A stretch of DNA of 29,955 nucleotides from Myxococcales bacterium. GTDB taxonomy: Bacteria; Myxococcota_A; Bradymonadia; UBA4248. Location of the stretch: the NCBI GenBank assembly GCA_004554395.1, contig SFMP01000213.1, positions 1-29,955 of the forward strand, in the 5' to 3' direction. A program made the position numbers and the translations under genes. The notes under the pieces are model-generated. The model did not search any database. It saw only the letters and a list, made by a program, of their open reading frames with translations, and was not told the DNA's origin. Positions 14,667 to 23,919 of the stretch are shown one piece after another (positions within the stretch are counted from its first letter, which is position 1; every line of letters begins with the position of its first letter).

Positions 14667-15065
14667 CTAGAAACTGGGCTCGTCGTAGATTTCGTCGGTC
14701 ATGCGCAAATCAGCGGGAATGTCGACGTGCAAACGCGGCGCATCTTTCCACAATCCTTCGATATCGTATTCGTTGCGCTTGTGACCGTTAAACACGTGCA
14801 CGACGACATCGGCGTAATCGAGCAAAACCCATTGACCGTTGGCAAGACCTTCGTTGCTAATGCACTGACGCATATCGACGACATCGGTATCGATACCCGT
14901 GGCAATACCGTCGACATGGCGATCACTGCGCCCCGAACAAACGACGAGGAAATCGGCATAATCGCACTTTCCACGAACGTCGATAATGACGGGCTCGATC
15001 GCTTTTTTGTCGATCGCGGCGTCTACACATGCTCTTGCGACTTGTTCGCTCGTATACTCTTCCAT
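14667..15065 (-). CDS. rsfS: Ribosome silencing factor RsfS
   Basis: 132 residues of the RsfS/Iojap family. Motifs: VIIDVRGKCDYADFLVVCSG, RHVDGIAT, GQWVLLDYADVVVHVF and YDIEGLWKDAPR. RsfS binds ribosomal protein uL14 on the 50S subunit and blocks joining with 30S, lowering translation when nutrients are short. I chose the ATG at 15065 because GGAG lies 5 bases upstream and the protein then starts at the conserved first helix; the earlier in-frame start at 15122 would add 19 residues that do not fit. First gene of the operon rsfS-rlmH-comF-like-ykgJ-like-tonB-like. Confidence 0.95.
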   Translation of the reverse strand: MEEYTSEQVARACVDAAIDKKAIEPVIIDVRGKCDYADFLVVCSGRSDRHVDGIATGIDTDVVDMRQCISNEGLANGQWVLLDYADVVVHVFNGHKRNEYDIEGLWKDAPRLHVDIPADLRMTDEIYDEPSF

Positions 15066-15175
15066 TCTCTCTCCAATATCAATGCGATCCGCGCCTTGCG
15101 AACCGCATTTCACATACCCCATTTCGCACTAAAAAAAAAGGTTTGAATCTCGCCTCCCAAGTCCAATCGATGATC

Positions 15176-15201
15176 GGCAGCGGCGCATTCGTACCGCTGC
15201 C
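15176..15201 (-). terminator. Strong hairpin downstream of the GAF/HATPase gene
   Basis: GGCAGCGG (15176-15183) and CCGCTGCC (15194-15201) pair perfectly around 10 bases, 13 bases past the sensor gene stop. No T-run follows directly on the minus strand; ten T come about 32 bases later. It could be an RNA 3'-end stabiliser or a weak terminator. Confidence 0.4.
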
Positions 15202-15214
15202 ATGCCATTGCACA

Positions 15215-16468
15215 TCAAAAGACTTCGATTTGCGGCACGTGTTCTTCGTCGGGCAAGATGATCTTAAACATCATACCGCCTTCTTCGCGCGGCTTGGCAA
15301 ACAACTGCCCATGCATTTTGATCAAATTCAAACGCGCTCGCGTCAACCCCATGCCGCGCGCCGGTGCCCACGTCGTAAAATACGGATAAAACAGCTTCGG
15401 CAAGTCGCATGGCGCGACGCCGCAACCATTATCACTCACTTCGATGACGACGCGATTGGGCAAAACGCTGGCGCGTATGCCGATGAATTTCGACGATATA
15501 TCGCCCTGTTTCCGACTCAATGCCCGTAGCGCATTTTGAATCAGCTCGTGGATCGCCTGCCATAAATAGGCAAAATCGCCCAATACATTCGGCAACGGAC
15601 TGGCGATTTCGAATTTGAGATCTGCCGTCTCGTCGATCTGCGTCCGATTGTAATCGACGACGTTTTGGATGAGCATCGACAAATCGATCGATTCAAAGTT
15701 CTCGATCTTCGTATTGCAAACGTCGCCTAACGCCTGCAAACCTTGAATCGTCTTTGCCATCGTCTCGATCTGCGACACTGCCGTTCCCAAATACTCCGCC
15801 ATGAGGTTGTATTTTTGCGAAACGTAGTATTTTCGGAATTGTGCAAACGTCTGAATGAGCTCGATCGTATTCTTGTGCAACTCAGGCGTAATGCGACTAC
15901 ACGTATCGCCAACTTGCGCATAATGCGATTCGGTCTGCTCGCGGATATCTCGATCGCGATTGCCGACGAGCATCGAAACAAACGACATCAACTGATAGAG
16001 CGTTTCGGCATCGTCTTGCGTAAAATAATCGCGCCGATTCGACGTCAGAGCGACGCTGCCTGCCGGAAACGTCTCGACGACGATGGGCACGAGGATGACC
16101 GATTCGAAATTCGCATAGAGCACCAAATTCAACGCATCATCGCTGAGCTCGGAACGCGATCGACATACGGGCTTGCCCTCTTTCAAAAACGCCTTCACGT
16201 TGTCGGCTTCCATGTCGATGCCCCGATTCGCCATGTGCGACAAAGTTCCCTCGGCGGCGACGAAACGTGCGCCATCGTCGAAGATATGCCACAACACTGC
16301 CCCATCGGCGCCAAATAGCCCCATAAACGTGCGCACTATCGGCGTCGCCACGTCTTTCGACGACCGCGCCGTCTTGATTATCGTATAAAGCCGTCGATAT
16401 ACGGCATGAATATGCGCCTCGCTGCGTTCGGGCGCGTGTTCTGCCCCCGGCAAATTGTCAAAATACAT
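15215..16468 (-). CDS. GAF-domain sensor with histidine-kinase-type ATPase
   Basis: 417 residues, cytoplasmic. A GAF-like sensory domain covers about 20-165 (FGADGAVLWHIFDDGARFVA, VPIVVETFPAGSVALTS). After a helical stretch comes a HATPase_c domain at about 275-405: N box HELIQNALRAL, G1 DNGCGV, and the lid-end motif GMGLTRARLNLIKMHG. I find no canonical phospho-acceptor H box in the helices before it (a His occurs in ELHKNTIEL but without the usual context), so it may be a degenerate or unusual kinase. The ATG at 16468 has AAGGAGAA 6 bases upstream and lies inside the end of the TPR/HEAT gene; the 11-base overlap suggests translational coupling. No response regulator is nearby. Confidence 0.85.
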   Translation of the reverse strand: MYFDNLPGAEHAPERSEAHIHAVYRRLYTIIKTARSSKDVATPIVRTFMGLFGADGAVLWHIFDDGARFVAAEGTLSHMANRGIDMEADNVKAFLKEGKPVCRSRSELSDDALNLVLYANFESVILVPIVVETFPAGSVALTSNRRDYFTQDDAETLYQLMSFVSMLVGNRDRDIREQTESHYAQVGDTCSRITPELHKNTIELIQTFAQFRKYYVSQKYNLMAEYLGTAVSQIETMAKTIQGLQALGDVCNTKIENFESIDLSMLIQNVVDYNRTQIDETADLKFEIASPLPNVLGDFAYLWQAIHELIQNALRALSRKQGDISSKFIGIRASVLPNRVVIEVSDNGCGVAPCDLPKLFYPYFTTWAPARGMGLTRARLNLIKMHGQLFAKPREEGGMMFKIILPDEEHVPQIEVF

Positions 16469-19400
16469 GACGACTTCTCCTTGCTTCACCTTCGTTGAAT
16501 GATTCCACGCCCGCCGATACCTTCGCCGATGCTCGCCGCGCCATGCGCGATACCATCACATAAGAATCGCCTTGTGCTCGCTCCAATATGGCCGCCTCGT
16601 TCGCATCGCGCGGATCGAGTTGTGCCACCGCTGCCGCTCGAATGAGTCCATCCGAATCCGAAGATAATTCTCTAATATAACTACGAGCTCGAACATTATG
16701 CGATAAACCGAGGCTTTCGATCGCCTGCATTCGACGATATGGCGCACTATCGCCCTGCGCAATCTGCGCGATCTTTTCGACGCTCTGATCGGTATCGGTC
16801 AAGGCAAATAGGCGCATGGCGTATGTCGATCGCTGCGAGTCGCTCGAATCTAACCATGCTTCGAGCTGTGGCGCAAGAGCCCGAGCCAATCGCGACGCAA
16901 ATTCGCGCTGCGGCGCGTCCTCGACCGAAAGATAGATCGGCGACGTCTGCACGACGAAATCGCGCAAAAGCCGCAATTTCGGGTCATCGCTGTCCGATTC
17001 CGATTTGTCGGGCGATTGCGCTATCGAAACGGCAACCGCCTCGACCGCCTTCTCGTTTGCCGATAACCACGCATACGCGCGCTGAGCTCTCGATTCATCG
17101 CCCGACTCGACCGACATCGACTGCTGCGCAAAATCGCCCAACAACACGTCGATATGCACGTTCGTCATATAATAATGCGACGGATCGTTTTTGATAAACG
17201 CCCCCAATACTTCCGACGGCGTCATCTGCGTCAAATCGACGTCGCGATCGCGCGATACGATCATGTTCAACGCCATCTGACGCGTTTCGTGCGAACCGTT
17301 CCAAATTGCAGTCAGTAATCGTTTGGCCGCATTTTCTTCGTCTAATCGCACAATCGACCAAAGTTGATACGGCTTAATATCGCCATCGTCGAGGACTTTG
17401 ATCGCATCGTCTTTGACGTCTTTGCGCTTGTGATAAGCCAAAATCCACGCCGCTGCCGATTTGACCATCGGGCTCGGATCGGTGCGCAATCGATCCGCAA
17501 TCGCATCGAGATGCATCCCTTGCCGGCCGAGCCCAATCACCGCCAATGCCCGAAACGAATCGATACTGCTCCCCAACGACTCTTTGAGCAAAGCAACCGC
17601 ATCGGGCGACGCAATCAGCCCCAACGCCCAAAGCGCATATTCGCGAATCGCTCGCTTTTTATGCGGCGCCAAACAATCCGACAACACGGGAACCGATGCC
17701 GGCAACTGCGCATGCGCAATCGCACGAATGGCTTGCATTTTCTGAGCATCATCGAGCACATTGCCCGAACTCGATTCGATCTTTTGCCCTAAAACCTGCA
17801 CTACCGACGAAGAACTGAGCCATTCGCTCAATTCCATCGCTCTCGACACCATCGACACATCGTCCGACAAAAGCCCCTCGACAATCGTCTGTGCATATTT
17901 ATCGGCGAGCCCGCGCATTTCGTGCCTAATGCTATAGCGCTGTGCCGATTCGCGCGTTTGCATCGCCAACACGAGCGGGCGAACTTGCGCATCTGCCAAA
18001 TCGAGCAATATCGACAAATACAACGCCTTATTTTTCTTTGAACGCAAGAGCGGCAAAAACTTCTGCGCCATTTCGTCGAGCCCACCGCGCCAACTCAAAT
18101 CGTCGATCGCGCGCTGCGCCGCTCGAAGTGCAAGCGCCTGATCGCGGCTCTTCGACGCGATTTCGATGTAAATCGCATCGGCTTTTTCGGTCTGCGCCAA
18201 TATCGACAAACACGTCGCCTGCTTCATGGCAACGGCATCGCTATTGGCATCGATTTGTCGCGCCGTTTCGTAGGCATTTATCGCATCGCGATATAACCGC
18301 ATCTCGACGAGCACATCGCCCAAGCGTTCGTGCGTTTCGGCGTCGTTTGCATCGAGTTGCAAAGCGCTCTCGAGATGCGATCGAGCCGATTCTAACTTGC
18401 CTTGTGCCAAATCGACGTCGACGAGAGCCAGCGCCACATCGCGCTTATCGGCCTCAGATTTCACCTCGGTCGCCGATAACGCCGCCTGTGCCTTGTCGAG
18501 CTCGCCCGCCGCCATTGCCACTTCGACGAGTGCCGAACGCACCGCAAACGCCGATCCGTGCACCGCCAAATACTGCTCCAAAGGCTCGATGGCCTCGGCC
18601 GGCACCTGTAGCGCCAACGCCAACTGTGCAAAAAATGTATATTTAGCGGCATCGGCCGCCGTCGCATCGCCTAGTTTGCCGCGATACTGCGCCAACGCCT
18701 TGCGAACCGAGCTCCGCACTTCGATGACCTTTGCCATGCGTTGCGCACAAACCTTTTGCACGGGCGTCGTCGCACACGACATGGCCGTCGCCTCGTAGAT
18801 CTCCATGGCCTTGTCGTAGGCTCGATTGCGAGCCAAAACATCGGCATATTGCATCTGCACTTGGCAATCTTTCGGATTCGCCTGCGCATATTTCGCATAC
18901 AAAACTTGCGCCTTATCGGGCATGTCGTGCTCGTCGTAAATCCGCGCCAACGTCTCGAGCTTCGTATTCGAATCGACGGGCGCATGCTCGATTTTTTGCC
19001 AAGTTGCCTGCGCCTTTTGCCGCTGCCCCGTCCCCTCATACAAGCTCCCCAATATCTCCAAAGCCTCGATATCGGTCGGGTGCTTTTTCACCCACGTCTC
19101 ATAAATGGCCAGCGCCTTTGCCCCATAGCCATTGTTTTGGTACGCCTGCGCCACGCGGTGCAACGCATCAAAATCGTTCGCAAACCGCTTTGTCGCCTCG
19201 TCTAAGACGCCTATCGCCTTGTCGATCTGCCGATTCTGAATATACGCTTCATACAACGCAAACCGATAATCGAACACATCGGGCGCCACCCGAATCAAAT
19301 CCCGCCGCGCCTCGAACATCTCCTGCAATTTGCCATGGCTGCGGTAAAAATCGACGATCTTTTCTCGCGCCTCGGTCTGCTTTGGCGCCGCGCTTATCGC

Positions 19401-20399
19401 CTTCGTCAACTGCGCCTCGGCATCATCTGCCCTTCCAATTTCTTCATATAAATCAGCGAGCTCCATGCGTTGGTCATACGTCGGCGTGGCCCATTGCTTT
19501 TCGAGTTGTGCAACGATTTCGGCAACCCTCCCCTGCCGCCGATAAATATCGATCATGCGCACAGCCAATTCGCGCTGCATCCAATGATTCGCCCCAACTT
19601 TCGCCGAAGCCTGCCGATACGCCGCCAACGCCGCCTCGTCGTTGCCCTCATCTTCATACAACGCGCCAATTTCGAGCGCCATCTGGTCGCGCTCCCCCGC
19701 CGACGCCGACGACAACTTCGCTCCCGCCTCTAACGCCTCGCGCGCCTCGGCATACATCCCGTTTTTCGCATAAATCTGCGCCAACTCGCGGCGCAAATAC
19801 AACGAATTCGGCTCGATTTCGATGAGCTTCGCAAAACACGTCTTCGCGCGCGCCATATCGCGACGATACAACGCAATCTCGGCCAATTCGCGCCAAATCT
19901 CTTGCCGTTCATCTTTCGTCGGTTGCAACGCCAAAGCCGCCTCATAAGCCGTCGTTGCCTCGTCGTAATTGCGATTCTCGCTCTCCGCCGCCGCAATCGA
20001 CATATACGCCAACGGCGTCGCCTTTATCGCCAACGCCCGCCGATACGCCGCCAACGCCTCGTGCGTCTGCCCACCATGCGCATAAATGTGCCCCAAAATC
20101 ATCGCCAAAACATACGAATTTGGCTTCGCCGCCGCCTTCTTCTCATACGTCTCGACGAGCTTGCGATACGCCGCACCTTTGCCAACCAGCGCCATCAACT
20201 GCGAAAACGCATACGATTTCTCGGGCGACTGCTCAGCAACCTGTTGATATCGCTCGATTTTTCGCGCCTCTATGTCGCCATCGCTCGCTTGCCAATCGCT
20301 TTGCGCACTCGCCTCGCGCACTGGAATAAATTCGCCTACCACGCCAAAACACAGAATCGACGCCAATAAAGCCGCTTTCCTAGCGAATAAAATTCCCAT
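16458..20399 (-). CDS. Exported giant TPR/HEAT-repeat protein
   Basis: 1313 residues with an N-terminal signal peptide (FARKAALLASILCFGVVGEF, probable cleavage near ASA-QS). About residues 40-800 are many TPR units (for example AALAAYRQASAKVGANHW and DAINAYETARQIDANSDAVA). About 840-1290 are HEAT/PBS-lyase-type repeats (REYALWALGLIASPDAVALL, FRALAVIGLGRQGMHLDAI). Both repeat types make superhelical scaffolds for protein binding, here probably in the periplasm. No enzyme motif is seen. The ATG at 20399 puts the signal peptide at the start, with GAGGA about 11 bases upstream; an upstream start at 20435 adds 12 residues. Its stop overlaps the GAF/HATPase gene start by 11 bases, so the two probably act together. 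Confidence 0.88.
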   Translation of the reverse strand: MGILFARKAALLASILCFGVVGEFIPVREASAQSDWQASDGDIEARKIERYQQVAEQSPEKSYAFSQLMALVGKGAAYRKLVETYEKKAAAKPNSYVLAMILGHIYAHGGQTHEALAAYRRALAIKATPLAYMSIAAAESENRNYDEATTAYEAALALQPTKDERQEIWRELAEIALYRRDMARAKTCFAKLIEIEPNSLYLRRELAQIYAKNGMYAEAREALEAGAKLSSASAGERDQMALEIGALYEDEGNDEAALAAYRQASAKVGANHWMQRELAVRMIDIYRRQGRVAEIVAQLEKQWATPTYDQRMELADLYEEIGRADDAEAQLTKAISAAPKQTEAREKIVDFYRSHGKLQEMFEARRDLIRVAPDVFDYRFALYEAYIQNRQIDKAIGVLDEATKRFANDFDALHRVAQAYQNNGYGAKALAIYETWVKKHPTDIEALEILGSLYEGTGQRQKAQATWQKIEHAPVDSNTKLETLARIYDEHDMPDKAQVLYAKYAQANPKDCQVQMQYADVLARNRAYDKAMEIYEATAMSCATTPVQKVCAQRMAKVIEVRSSVRKALAQYRGKLGDATAADAAKYTFFAQLALALQVPAEAIEPLEQYLAVHGSAFAVRSALVEVAMAAGELDKAQAALSATEVKSEADKRDVALALVDVDLAQGKLESARSHLESALQLDANDAETHERLGDVLVEMRLYRDAINAYETARQIDANSDAVAMKQATCLSILAQTEKADAIYIEIASKSRDQALALRAAQRAIDDLSWRGGLDEMAQKFLPLLRSKKNKALYLSILLDLADAQVRPLVLAMQTRESAQRYSIRHEMRGLADKYAQTIVEGLLSDDVSMVSRAMELSEWLSSSSVVQVLGQKIESSSGNVLDDAQKMQAIRAIAHAQLPASVPVLSDCLAPHKKRAIREYALWALGLIASPDAVALLKESLGSSIDSFRALAVIGLGRQGMHLDAIADRLRTDPSPMVKSAAAWILAYHKRKDVKDDAIKVLDDGDIKPYQLWSIVRLDEENAAKRLLTAIWNGSHETRQMALNMIVSRDRDVDLTQMTPSEVLGAFIKNDPSHYYMTNVHIDVLLGDFAQQSMSVESGDESRAQRAYAWLSANEKAVEAVAVSIAQSPDKSESDSDDPKLRLLRDFVVQTSPIYLSVEDAPQREFASRLARALAPQLEAWLDSSDSQRSTYAMRLFALTDTDQSVEKIAQIAQGDSAPYRRMQAIESLGLSHNVRARSYIRELSSDSDGLIRAAAVAQLDPRDANEAAILERAQGDSYVMVSRMARRASAKVSAGVESFNEGEARRSRHVF

Positions 20400-20717
20400 A
20401 AAACACCAATTCCTCGTTTCGACGTACTTCGACATGCTTTTCGCTTGTCTATTTTTTTTGATCTGTTTTGGCTACGGCTATTGCCCTACGGGCAATACGC
20501 CTACGCGGCAGGGCTATTGGCTCTCGCCAATACGCCCTGATCGGGGGCTACGGCTATTGCCCTGCGGGCAATACGCCTACGCGGCAGGGCTATTGGCATA
20601 CGCCAATACGCCCTGCTTTTAGGGGCGAATCGATCATGAGATGCGATGCGCACGGCGAATCAATCCAAACAATGCAAAATCTTCGTATTCAATGCGAATC
20701 ATCGACCTTTCTATCGA
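20400..20717. other. Intergenic region with hairpin cluster C
   Basis: Between the end of the putative outer-membrane gene and the start of the TPR/HEAT gene, both on the minus strand. 20473-20615 is the hairpin cluster. The rest shows a run of T at 20452-20459 next to the TPR/HEAT start and no clear promoter or terminator. Confidence 0.6.
20473..20615 (-). repeat. Hairpin cluster C, four type I elements in a duplicated 76-bp unit
   Basis: Cores lie at 20479-20497, 20515-20532, 20555-20573 and 20591-20608. The first and third are TATTGCCC/GGGCAATA; the second and fourth are TATTGGC/GCCAATA. The pair repeats with a period of exactly 76 bases. Outer arms are GGC/GCC for the odd copies, and CAGGGC/GCCCTG then GCAGGGC/GCCCTGC for the even copies, each with one unpaired C after the core. 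The two even copies differ only in the loop (TCTC versus ATAC). Confidence 0.9.
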
Positions 20718-21596
20718 TTAAAATTCGACGCCCAAACCGAGTTGGCCATAAAAATAGCCCTTAAACCCGGCTTCGACTCGAGCCGTCATCACGTCGAGAA
20801 ATTTGAACTTAAAGCCGAGCGATACCATGACAAATCCCACGACGGGGGGCACCCCTGTGACGGGAACCGAACCGGGCTCGTGCGGGCAACTCGTCCAATT
20901 GTCGTTGCCCGACACACACGAAGATCGGATGGCGTAGCTCTTGGCATCGCCCAACAATACACCGCCCCATAGGCCACCACCGTAATAGAAAGCCGCCCAA
21001 TCGGCCATATCGATGATGTGATACGCTGCGATTTCGAGGTTGATCATGCTCATGTCGTTGTGGACATAGTCGGCCAATATAGGCGAATCGGCGTGGTCTT
21101 TGTCGAGCCAATAGGCGTCGCCCGTGCGAGCATTGACCCACGACAGCGAAATGCGCAATTCACACGGCACGCGGAAGCGCAAAAAATAATCGAGCGCAAA
21201 CCCCATACTCGCCACGCCATCCCAAACTTCGCCGTGGTGTGCAAACCAATGGTCGAGAATGCCATTGGGCACGCCATTAAACGACATGGCGATTTGGAAT
21301 CCATGTCCAGCAACAACGCCCTCGCCCTTATCCTCACCGACTGCCAATGCACTCGACTCGGCGCCTTGGACATCGGCATCGTCGGCTTGAAGTTCTGCAT
21401 CTTCGTTTTGGACTTCTTCATCGTCGGCTTGTTCAACGCCTTCGTCTGATGCATCGTCCGACGCTTCGTCGCCGTCGTCTTCGATTAAAATTCGTGCATT
21501 TTGGTTATCTGTCGAAGTTTCTTGCGCCATGGCGAAACTCGAATGGACGAGAAACACAAAACATGCAAATAAAAGGGCTATGCGATATCGAATCAT
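20718..21596 (-). CDS. Putative outer-membrane protein with acidic N-terminal region
   Basis: 292 residues. A signal peptide (IALLFACFVFLVHSSFAMA, cut before QE) is followed by a very acidic segment at about 38-85 (stretches such as DEASDDASDEGVEQADDEE). The remaining 200 residues look like alternating amphipathic strands with many aromatic residues (FQIAMSFNGV, YFLRFRVPCELRISLSW, FYYGGGLWGGVLLG) and end in GLGVEF. A terminal Phe is the usual outer-membrane-barrel insertion signal, so an eight-strand-type barrel is my reading. Two cysteines lie in a loop (SSCVSGNDNWTSCP). The acidic segment may bind cations or cell-wall material; no function is known. It has its own promoter upstream. Confidence 0.7.
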   Translation of the reverse strand: MIRYRIALLFACFVFLVHSSFAMAQETSTDNQNARILIEDDGDEASDDASDEGVEQADDEEVQNEDAELQADDADVQGAESSALAVGEDKGEGVVAGHGFQIAMSFNGVPNGILDHWFAHHGEVWDGVASMGFALDYFLRFRVPCELRISLSWVNARTGDAYWLDKDHADSPILADYVHNDMSMINLEIAAYHIIDMADWAAFYYGGGLWGGVLLGDAKSYAIRSSCVSGNDNWTSCPHEPGSVPVTGVPPVVGFVMVSLGFKFKFLDVMTARVEAGFKGYFYGQLGLGVEF

Positions 21597-21670
21597 GGAA
21601 TCCCCACTAAAAATATTTCGATGAGTTGTGCAAGACTATTTGCACCTATCGATGCATGACAAATCTATCC

Positions 21671-21700
21671 ATTTTAATCCATAATGGGATGTGTTTTCAA
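21671..21700 (-). promoter_or_regulatory. Sigma70-like promoter of the outer-membrane gene
   Basis: On the minus strand, TTGAAA (21700-21695) and TAAAAT (21676-21671) are 18 bases apart, each one mismatch from consensus. The start site would be near 21664, leaving a leader of about 68 bases. Confidence 0.6.
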
Positions 21701-21768
21701 CGAGCAAATGCGACCTGGCACGATACAGCGAGTTTTGCAAAGCGACGCTTATTTGTCGATGAATCATG

Positions 21769-21799
21769 CAAAAAAAAAGCCGCACAGACGTGCGGCTTT
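21769..21799 (-). terminator. Intrinsic terminator of the VWA lipoprotein gene
   Basis: Read on the minus strand, AGCCGCAC and GTGCGGCT pair around 4 bases and are followed by nine T. It lies 22 bases past the stop at 21822. Confidence 0.92.
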
Positions 21800-21821
21800 C
21801 ACTATCGGCTAAAGGCGAGAA

Positions 21822-23807
21822 TTATTGGGCACTGACGCGTTTCGGGTATTCGATGACGAGTTTGCGGCCAGCCTCGGCTTTCTGCAAGTTGATCTGAATC
21901 GGCGATCCGGTACGCGTTTGGCAATAGCTCGATTCGTAGTCGATGTTGTAGTCCGTCACCTCGGTATACTTCGTGTAGGAAGCATCTTCGGACGAAACGA
22001 TTGGCGCATCTTCTTTGATCGTGCCGATGTTGAAGCGGAATTCGTTGCAGAGGAAGTATTCGCGTTCGGTACCGGCCCATTTGGCCGACGTATTGCAACC
22101 ATAGAGGCACGGGCATGCGGCTTTCGGTTTGTCGAGCGGTTCGTTTTTGTAACCTATGCCGTCGTCTGTGGGAACGTTGCAATCTTTCGGTTCGCATGTC
22201 AACGGCGCCGTGTCGGTGCACAACGTGTTGACGGCTTCGCCGATGCGCTTACCGATGAGACCGAGCACCGGACCGAAGTTCGAGTTACCGCCGGGATTGC
22301 TTGCTTCGCAAACCACTTCTGTAGGGTCTGACGACGTTTTGTCGGTCGACGCAACAGAGAATCCTTCGCGGCGGCAGCAAATCGGTGCGTAAATCGGGTC
22401 GTTTTCGAACATTTCGGCAAACCACTGATAGCGGTAGCTCGGGTTACCCGAATTATCACACCATTTATCGGTAACACCAGTATCGGAGCGAACACCGCGG
22501 TCGCGGTTGATGACGTTTGCAATGATGACGTCTTGTTTGGCGAAGCTACGCAAGAGTTCTGTTTCTCGTTTCTTTTGATCTTCTTTGCCTTTGAGTTCGT
22601 CGAACTTTTCTTTGTTCGTCGAGCGATAATAACCTTCGTTCGTGCCAATGACGAGTGACAAGACTTTCTCGAAGAAGAACGATCGCGAATTGAGTTTATT
22701 TCGGCATCGACCATCGGGGCAATCGATACTCGTCGACTGTTTGCATTGAGTAGCGAATGTTTTGTAAGCCTCTTCATCGGTCATGCTCTCGTTTGCTTCG
22801 CTGCGATGGCTTTTAATGCAGTCGTCGTATGCTTTTGTGAGGGCTTCGCGAGCCTCTTTATCGCCTTGGACACACCATTGACGCGTCGTCAGACTTTTGC
22901 CGTTGTACTCGATGACGTTACCCGAGGCGAGTCGCAACGACGAACCAGAGGTTCTATCGTCTGTGACGCGATCTTCACGCGTCACGGTACAACTATCTTC
23001 GATATTGCGCTCGGTTTCGCACATGTTGAGGTATTGAGACGTGGCATTGTCGGCAAATTTCGAGACGCCTTCTTCTGCGAGGACATCGCTACAATCGTTT
23101 TCGTCGGTGACGAAGACGATCGTGAGGATCGACCCCTTGCGCTTAAACGCCGTTGGCAAGTCGTTTGCCGTATTTTCGAGAGCGGCAACTGCCGTTGCCA
23201 AACCGCGTTCGATACCGGCCGTACCACCGAGTTTTGCGCCGACGAGAGCTTCACAACGGAACAAATCTTGGATGTATTCTTTGCGCGCATCGCCTTCGAG
23301 TGCGGCGATATCGTCGTCGCTCGACGAAATAAAGCGGCGCTCCTTGCCGAAATATTTTGCACACTTGGCGGCAATTTCGTCGATTTTAGCGTCGTCATAT
23401 CCCTGCGCATTTTCGAGAACGCCGCGAGGGGACACGGTATATTCGTCCTTGTTCACCTTCCCCTTCTTCATCATCTCGGTTTCAAACGCGACGTTTGTGG
23501 TGCCAAGCCACTCGGTCGTGACGACGGCTAGGTGGAAATCGGCGTTAGCCGCGATGAGTCGGTCGAGGAACTTGCCGAAGTTCTTGTCTAAGTCGCGCTG
23601 TTCTTCGGACATGGAGTTGGAGTTATCGACGACGAACAAGATATCGACGGCACGGGCAGAACCCGAGCTGAAGTTCTGCAATTTACCGGCACTTAAAGAT
23701 TTCGAAAAGGGCGATAATTCGTGTTCGTTACAAGCAGAACCCGCAACCAACGCCGCCGTTGCCGCAACGATACAACCTGCTGCCATCAATTTATTTTTTA
23801 ACCGCAT
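21822..23807 (-). CDS. VWA-domain lipoprotein, cysteine-rich
   Basis: 661 residues. A signal peptide ends in GSAC with the lipid-modified Cys at residue 26. A von Willebrand factor A domain begins at about 53 (AVDILFVVDNSNSMSEEQ). The metal-dependent adhesion site is visible as D61-x-S63-x-S65, with a later IVFVTDENDCSD strand typical of this group. The second half is rich in paired cysteines (CKPK-like stretches such as CPCLYGC and CEPKDC) with no recognised domain. VWA domains of this kind usually mediate protein binding, often at the cell surface. The ATG at 23807 has GGAG 8 bases upstream. A promoter candidate and an own terminator make it a single-gene unit. Confidence 0.88.
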   Translation of the reverse strand: MRLKNKLMAAGCIVAATAALVAGSACNEHELSPFSKSLSAGKLQNFSSGSARAVDILFVVDNSNSMSEEQRDLDKNFGKFLDRLIAANADFHLAVVTTEWLGTTNVAFETEMMKKGKVNKDEYTVSPRGVLENAQGYDDAKIDEIAAKCAKYFGKERRFISSSDDDIAALEGDARKEYIQDLFRCEALVGAKLGGTAGIERGLATAVAALENTANDLPTAFKRKGSILTIVFVTDENDCSDVLAEEGVSKFADNATSQYLNMCETERNIEDSCTVTREDRVTDDRTSGSSLRLASGNVIEYNGKSLTTRQWCVQGDKEAREALTKAYDDCIKSHRSEANESMTDEEAYKTFATQCKQSTSIDCPDGRCRNKLNSRSFFFEKVLSLVIGTNEGYYRSTNKEKFDELKGKEDQKKRETELLRSFAKQDVIIANVINRDRGVRSDTGVTDKWCDNSGNPSYRYQWFAEMFENDPIYAPICCRREGFSVASTDKTSSDPTEVVCEASNPGGNSNFGPVLGLIGKRIGEAVNTLCTDTAPLTCEPKDCNVPTDDGIGYKNEPLDKPKAACPCLYGCNTSAKWAGTEREYFLCNEFRFNIGTIKEDAPIVSSEDASYTKYTEVTDYNIDYESSYCQTRTGSPIQINLQKAEAGRKLVIEYPKRVSAQ

Positions 23808-23890
23808 TCTCGGACTCCATTATGTTCCAAATCTCTCGATTCGCGCCGCTCGCGTCGAAACTTGTTTTGGCGCACCTTAAACCGGACTCT

Positions 23891-23919
23891 AGTTTAACAC
23901 ATGATTGCGCGCTTGTAAA
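23891..23919 (-). promoter_or_regulatory. Sigma70-like promoter of the VWA lipoprotein gene
   Basis: On the minus strand, TTTACA (23919-23914) and TAAACT (23896-23891) are 17 bases apart. The -35 has one mismatch and the -10 two. The start site would lie near 23884. Confidence 0.4.
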
